Positions 17,001 through 21,337 of a stretch of 21,337 nucleotides of DNA are shown here, in pieces (the stretch's first letter is position 1; the number at the start of each line of letters is the position of its first letter). The notes under the pieces are model-generated. The model was not told the DNA's origin. It did no database searches and saw only the letters and a list, made by a program, of their open reading frames with translations. Where the stretch lies: the NCBI GenBank assembly GCA_001579985.1, contig LRSR01009813.1:1-21337 (forward strand). Direction: 5' to 3'. The position numbers and the translations under genes were made by a program. This DNA is from Hypsibius dujardini. Taxonomy: Eukaryota > Tardigrada > Eutardigrada > Parachela > Hypsibiidae.

Positions 17001-20000
17001 GTTTAGACATGGTACTCTTGGTGAGGACAGACAATTTGGTAAGAACAAGTTCCTCTGAGCTGATGCGCCACCAATTGGGATCGTAATCATGCCGCAGCTT
17101 CCTGAAAAGACATTGTCAAAACTCCATCTCAGAGTCCTTCGCCAAAAACATAAATAGCAAGATTTTCTTCAACACAATGGATTGTCATATTTAGTATTGC
17201 TCTTCGAAAATGTCTTTTTGTGTTCCATCTAGAGTGTCGGGAGCCAGTCCGCGAGAGAAGATACGAGGGGTCCTAAATAAGTAATGTCACTTGAATTGAA
17301 TTGAAACCAATTAGGCCTTCTTTTTAGCAGCTCAACCTCAGGTGAGTTACTCAAAAATAATCAATCCTGCAGGTCAGTTTGGTAAAGAATAAACAAATCG
17401 GCTTGAGAAGACACACAGCGGATGTCTGTTAACAGTCTGTCCGCAATCTTATTCTCCTCCCCCAATCCTTATGATTTTGAACTAACATGAAAACTGAAAC
17501 AGCCCAAATTAGCTTGGATCATCATGCCTTCCGAATATATAAAAAAGCAAATGTTCGGAGAGAACAGTCGTAGCACGGGTCAACTCCGTGCCCGGAAAGA
17601 GGGCTTTCCTCTCTTCAATTTAGGGTCTAAAACTCAATTTCGTCTGCTCATATCTCTCTGCTGTAAAGCTGAATTTCCAAAAACTTGCAACAAAATTGAA
17701 ACAAATTTACTAGGCTTTTTATAGCCAATGGCGAAACCATTGAAAGGTTTGCGAGCAGAACCGCAAATGCAAATTGTTTGGCGATGATGCCTGCAATTAA
17801 TCACGCGACTAGACACCTTCTCTAACTTCGTGCAGCTACAATCTCCCAAATCAAATAGCCGAACAAAGAGGACTGACGTTTTTGAAAAGTCTCTTCACCA
17901 GTGCTTCACTGAAATGAAAGCCATTGAATGCGCGGAGATAGGTAAATAGTTTGGGACCAGGAAGCCAGACGGCTGAATTGAGGTCTCTCTGCCGCTCCAG
18001 CGATCTAATGAACTTTTCATATTTCAATCCCTCGCTGAGATCCTATTCCTGTTTGACAAATGAAATTCTACTACATACCCTATCCCGGCATGTGATGGGT
18101 GAGAAGACATATCAACGAAGGCCAACACGGCATCACTTGTTACCAAGCTACACACGGTGGAGATCGGATCTTCCAACAAAATATTTCTCAAACATGCATT
18201 GAGTAATCCCGATTACATGGCATCACTGAATAGCTTATTGCCTCCCTTAAACGTTCGATGCCTGCGGACAATAGATTTGTTGGGTAGAAGAGCCCTAAAA
18301 ATGTCAAAGAATATGGTCGTAGCAGAATAGAAAAGACATTTACATGTGCAAGAGCTAATTGTGTGACTGAGCTGTTGAAAGTGGCCTGCGTCCGCTCGCC
18401 TCTCTGGCCTTGCCCCATTCTCGCACTGATCTACATTTTTTATTTGCAAGTTAGCAGCCGCCTCTCTACATTTTTATATTAGCAGAATGTTTGTATCTCC
18501 TTTCATTTTGTTTCAAAATTCAAGTGATATTACTTAATTAAGAGCCCTCGTACCGGAATTTAATGATGGCAATAATACCAGCAGCGGCTAAGCTAGCAAC
18601 CACCGTCACCGGAACAATTATTGAAACGATCAAAATAGCCGCGGGAATATTCCTGTCGAGGCATTTTTCTCCCCGAAATCCGCACACCGGAACGTCCATC
18701 GGCAAATGACCATTTGCTAAACTCACAACCATCAAACTTTTATTATAGTAATAGTTGAAGAAACCATGTCCATTTTATCGTTGATTGACCTGATGGCCAG
18801 GTGAGATTCTTGACGTAGCGAAATATTTCCGACGTTAAATTCACTTGGATGTACTCCAATGTAGCCTATAAAAGGGTGGAATTAAATGAGAAGAAACTCT
18901 ACATTAAAAGTTATTTATTGATGTACATGAAATTGGCCGGTTTTGGCGTTAAATGTTCGCAACTCCATGTTATTATGTCGTTCCCCATCTCGGCTGATTC
19001 TCATGGGACCGGCAATCCCAGTGTACTCTGACTCAATTATGCGATGGACCATCGCAGCACCGCCCATCTTCTCGTATCCATCCTTGGCCATGGCAGCCAC
19101 TTCTTGCGCAAACATTAGGATGCTTTCGTAATGGGCTGTACAAATTCAGCAAGTCAGCATTGAGAATTATAAATTCCGTGATATTAGTGAAACTGCAAAA
19201 AAAGCCAGGGGTACATCGCTTGTCTTGGATCGATCGGTGGTTGGTACAGTACTTTAAGGTAAATCGTATTAGCGTTTTATTTTCCAATTGCTTTTGCAAG
19301 CTAAATTCCTATTGAAGGCCTGCATAAAATTCCTTATTCCATGCTGGAGCGTCTTTACATTGGCATTTTTACAAAAATTAAGGGGAAGGAAAATCCTGCG
19401 GCCTTAAAATAATTGATCCTTCCAGTTAATTACCGAAAATAATCGGATCCAGCTGTAAAGAAAAAAATGCAAATGAAAAGAGAAATGGATGTATATAGTG
19501 TTTGAAGACCTTTTCCAAGGGACGGAATGTATAGTTGTAATGCATTCGGGAAAGCTGCTTGACTTTGTCTTCAAAGGAAGTGACATCGCTGTTGGCACTC
19601 TCCTTACGAATTGACATTACCATGAGGCTTCGGAAGGCCTGACGAGCAACCTGTATTTCATATACGCTCTCATCATTAGTAAGTCGCTCCAGGCCGGTAT
19701 GAAGCCAAAAATATTATTGTCAAATCCAATGACAGCACGCGTCTTACATCGTCGTAGACGTCTCCCACGTCGAAACGGATCGTGCCCCAATAACTCAGAT
19801 CAAATAGTTCCACGGCTATAAAGACCTATAAAGGGCGAGTGGAAATAAGTGGACGCCACCCAGCTCATTTGCAAGTCCATAGTTTGCGGCAACAATTGGA
19901 TCAACTACTTGTTGGTTACTCACGTAGTCGCCGTCAGTGAAACCAAGCTGAGAGGCCGCAATCTGCAATACAATCAAGCAACCACAGAGAGACAAAGAGT

Positions 20001-21312
20001 CAGACAGACAGGCAGACAACATCGCCAAAACGGGCCCTCCCGCCCCCCTGGCCCTTTGGGCGTCCGCCCTTAATTAAGTCATTTAAATTGATTTTTCAAC
20101 ATATGCAAAGAATAATAATAAATAAATCTTCTCAACAAATGAAAGATGCAAATTTATTGATTGATTTTATGGATAGGTTTATGAAGCTTACGTTAATTAT
20201 GATAAAATAGCATTTGAAGCCATGAGAAGTTGGAAAAAGTTTTGAATTTGGGTGTGAACCAAGGAGAGATATGTAGCTGAAGTGAGGAAGTAGTACGAAC
20301 CATCATTTGTCGGACGGCTTTTCCATGTGCCAGAACAAACATCACTGCAAAAATATATGACGGTGAGCTTTGGAGCTTTGATGTGTGATTATAATAAATC
20401 ACACCTCTGGTAGCGTCGTGGGCCGTCATCATAAGCTGCTTATAGAAAGTGATTGTAGATGTGTTGCTGAAGAAAGGGTAAACGAGAGTGTTTTCGAAGA
20501 GAAGAGGGTTGCATTTACGCAGTTTGACGACGACAAACTGCGAGAGGAAAGTGTAGAAGTTGTACGAGTCGTCTCGCAAGATGGACAAGTGAAGGTAATC
20601 ATTCATCCAAAGGAATTGGTTGAAAAAGTGAGCAACATCCGCAAAGCCAAAGGACGGTCGAATCAGAAGAGGGAAGCTATCATAGGCAGGGTTAAGAGCT
20701 AAGGACCCCGTCCCAGCAGCCGGACAGCCAAGGATCAAGGTGTCAAGGTGGCTGGCGATTCCATAAAGAGCCACTGCTGTCGTCGGACAGCCTTTAAAGT
20801 GAGACAGTAACATTTGCATTGTCAGACGGAATGTCAATGTTGCTTACAATTTAACACTTTCAGTTTGATATTCATCAAATTTGTGCCTGCTGAGGATTTA
20901 TTAATAATATCATGCTGCGCTTACCGATTCCCAAGAAGACGTCGCAGATAATTCCAGTCTGCATCATCCTTAGCACATTGGCTGTCACGGAATACTGCAC
21001 GTCCGAACAGGAAGGACCGGCACTTTGAAAGTGCAGACGAAGTTTACGATTAGGCGGAAGGACAAAAGTATTGGCATGATTGATAGCCAACTCGACAGAA
21101 GCGACGAGGCGATCATAAGACGAGTAAAAGGAATCATCCTCCAGAATCCAACAAACAGTAAAGTTGACTACTTTAGAAGGGGCCCAACTCCAACTGGAGG
21201 GATACTTTGCCAAGTCAACCGTCATTTCGCGTGGACCCTCGCAGAAGACAAAAGTAAAAGACAAGACAACCAGGAAGATCCCCACCCGACGTAAACCTTT
21301 AATAATCGACAT
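14011..21312 (-). CDS. Receptor guanylyl cyclase (natriuretic-peptide-receptor type), 22 exons
   Basis: Single-pass receptor making cGMP from GTP. Exons: 20925-21312, 20405-20791, 20301-20344, 19924-19962, 19748-19825, 19510-19650, 19434-19452, 18927-19135, 18790-18865, 18554-18716, 16993-17101, 16472-16636, 16220-16402, 15780-16112, 15601-15714, 15108-15409, 14734-14953, 14512-14659, 14408-14456, 14300-14349, 14142-14233, 14011-14070; about 1122 residues, all in phase. Signal peptide 1-24; ANF-receptor ectodomain to about 483; membrane helix about 484-509; kinase-homology domain about 515-815 with HGNL for HRD and GEYG for DFG (pseudokinase); coiled-coil dimerisation segment about 850-890; cyclase domain about 900-1103. 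The cyclase keeps FSDIVGFT and IGDAYM (metal aspartates), the KVET glutamate and RYC cysteine for guanine, and NVASRMES. It looks catalytically intact. The ligand is unknown. Confidence 0.95.
15879..15950 (-). other. 72-base optional intron inside cyclase exon 14
   Basis: Within exon 14, between SSGTE and TALNINH, a 72-base segment starts GTAACT and ends TTGCAAG. It is open in frame (24 codons), so it can be spliced or retained without a frame change. Removing it brings the kinase-homology domain closer to the usual spacing before LLWRAPELL. The segment reads as AT-rich, intron-like sequence, so I favour splicing, but this is not decided. Confidence 0.5.
17191..17272 (-). CDS. Possible terminal exon inside cyclase intron 10
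   Basis: After the acceptor TTATTTAG, a frame of 26 codons reads [16 protein letters not shown] and ends EEQY followed by TAA at 17191-17193. It is entered in phase 2. It could close the exon chain upstream if the sixth block ends in phase 2, for example at GTTAAC near 17433 or at a GC donor near 17370. It could also be spliced onward to the kinase-homology exon from a GC site. Which of these occurs is not clear from sequence. Confidence 0.3.
17365..18465 (-). CDS. Unrecognised exon chain inside cyclase intron 10
   Basis: Five exon-like blocks and a probable sixth: 18344-18465, 18217-18294, 18079-18169, 17878-18034, 17817-17835 (19 nt), and about 17365-17467. They join in consistent phase with GT-AG introns of 49, 47, 44, 42 and about 350 bases. 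The peptide reads through blocks such as [74 protein letters not shown] and [14 protein letters not shown]. No in-frame ATG opens the chain. The first block begins in phase 2, as does splicing from the preceding transmembrane exon (18554-18716), giving an 88-base intron. It may be a juxtamembrane cassette or a nested gene with a missed start. I know no matching family. Confidence 0.4.
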
Positions 21313-21337
21313 TGATATGAGTGCAAAATATTTGCAT
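21313..21337 (-). other. 5' flank of the guanylyl cyclase gene
   Basis: Only 25 bases lie upstream of the cyclase ATG before the window ends. The promoter and any 5' untranslated exon are outside. Confidence 0.6.

Noticed and set aside
17573-17591. Small hairpin GCACGG / CCGTGC in cyclase intron 10
   Set aside because: A six-base stem with a seven-base loop is expected by chance, and nothing around it suggests an RNA gene.
20027-20075. GC-rich patch in cyclase intron 3 followed by TTAATTAA, considered as a vector or foreign insert
   Set aside because: It is too short to judge, and both flanks continue as ordinary intron sequence with intact splice sites.
20385-20702. 105-codon plus-strand open frame
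   Set aside because: It is antisense to cyclase exon 2, which carries clear receptor ectodomain sequence.
1-21337. tRNA, rRNA or other structural RNA genes
   Set aside because: No cloverleaf, A/B box pair or rRNA-like block was recognised on either strand by eye; a covariance-model scan would settle it.

Overview
The window is metazoan nuclear DNA. It holds four multi-exon protein genes, all on the minus strand. They have many short introns (mostly 55-350 bp), mostly GT-AG with two GC-AG introns, and moderately AT-rich intron and intergenic DNA. The genes are animal families (importin-7/8, DHRS11-like reductase, type-B carboxylesterase, natriuretic-peptide-type receptor guanylyl cyclase). 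I cannot fix the phylum; a compact-genome invertebrate, such as an ecdysozoan, fits best. All exon limits below come from reading splice sites, reading phase and family similarity by eye.

Layout, left to right. 1-2004 is repeat-rich: a palindromic mariner transposase fragment at the very edge, a heptamer repeat, a diverged fold-back element, and a possible small plus-strand gene with a poly(A) signal. 2005-8385 (-) is a ten-exon importin-7 gene, whose largest intron carries a long inverted repeat and a CTGT microsatellite. 8386-8672 is its upstream region, with a four-times repeated motif. 8823-10146 (-) is a five-exon short-chain reductase, followed in frame by a 49-codon open stretch after its stop. 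10498-10809 holds an unrecognised short reading frame with TATA-like and poly(A)-like signals. 10931-13649 (-) is a ten-exon esterase-like gene with degenerate catalytic motifs and at least one frameshift. 14011-21312 (-) is a 22-exon receptor guanylyl cyclase.

The best candidate for something undescribed is inside the 1452-bp intron 10 of the cyclase gene, between the transmembrane and kinase-homology exons. At least five exon-like blocks there join in consistent phase, starting in the same phase as the transmembrane exon, and read as an unrecognised polypeptide. They are either a juxtamembrane cassette or a nested gene.

The four main genes show no common pathway: nuclear import, carbonyl reduction, an esterase or its decayed remnant, and cGMP signalling. 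Their shared strand looks like chance or general gene density rather than an operon.
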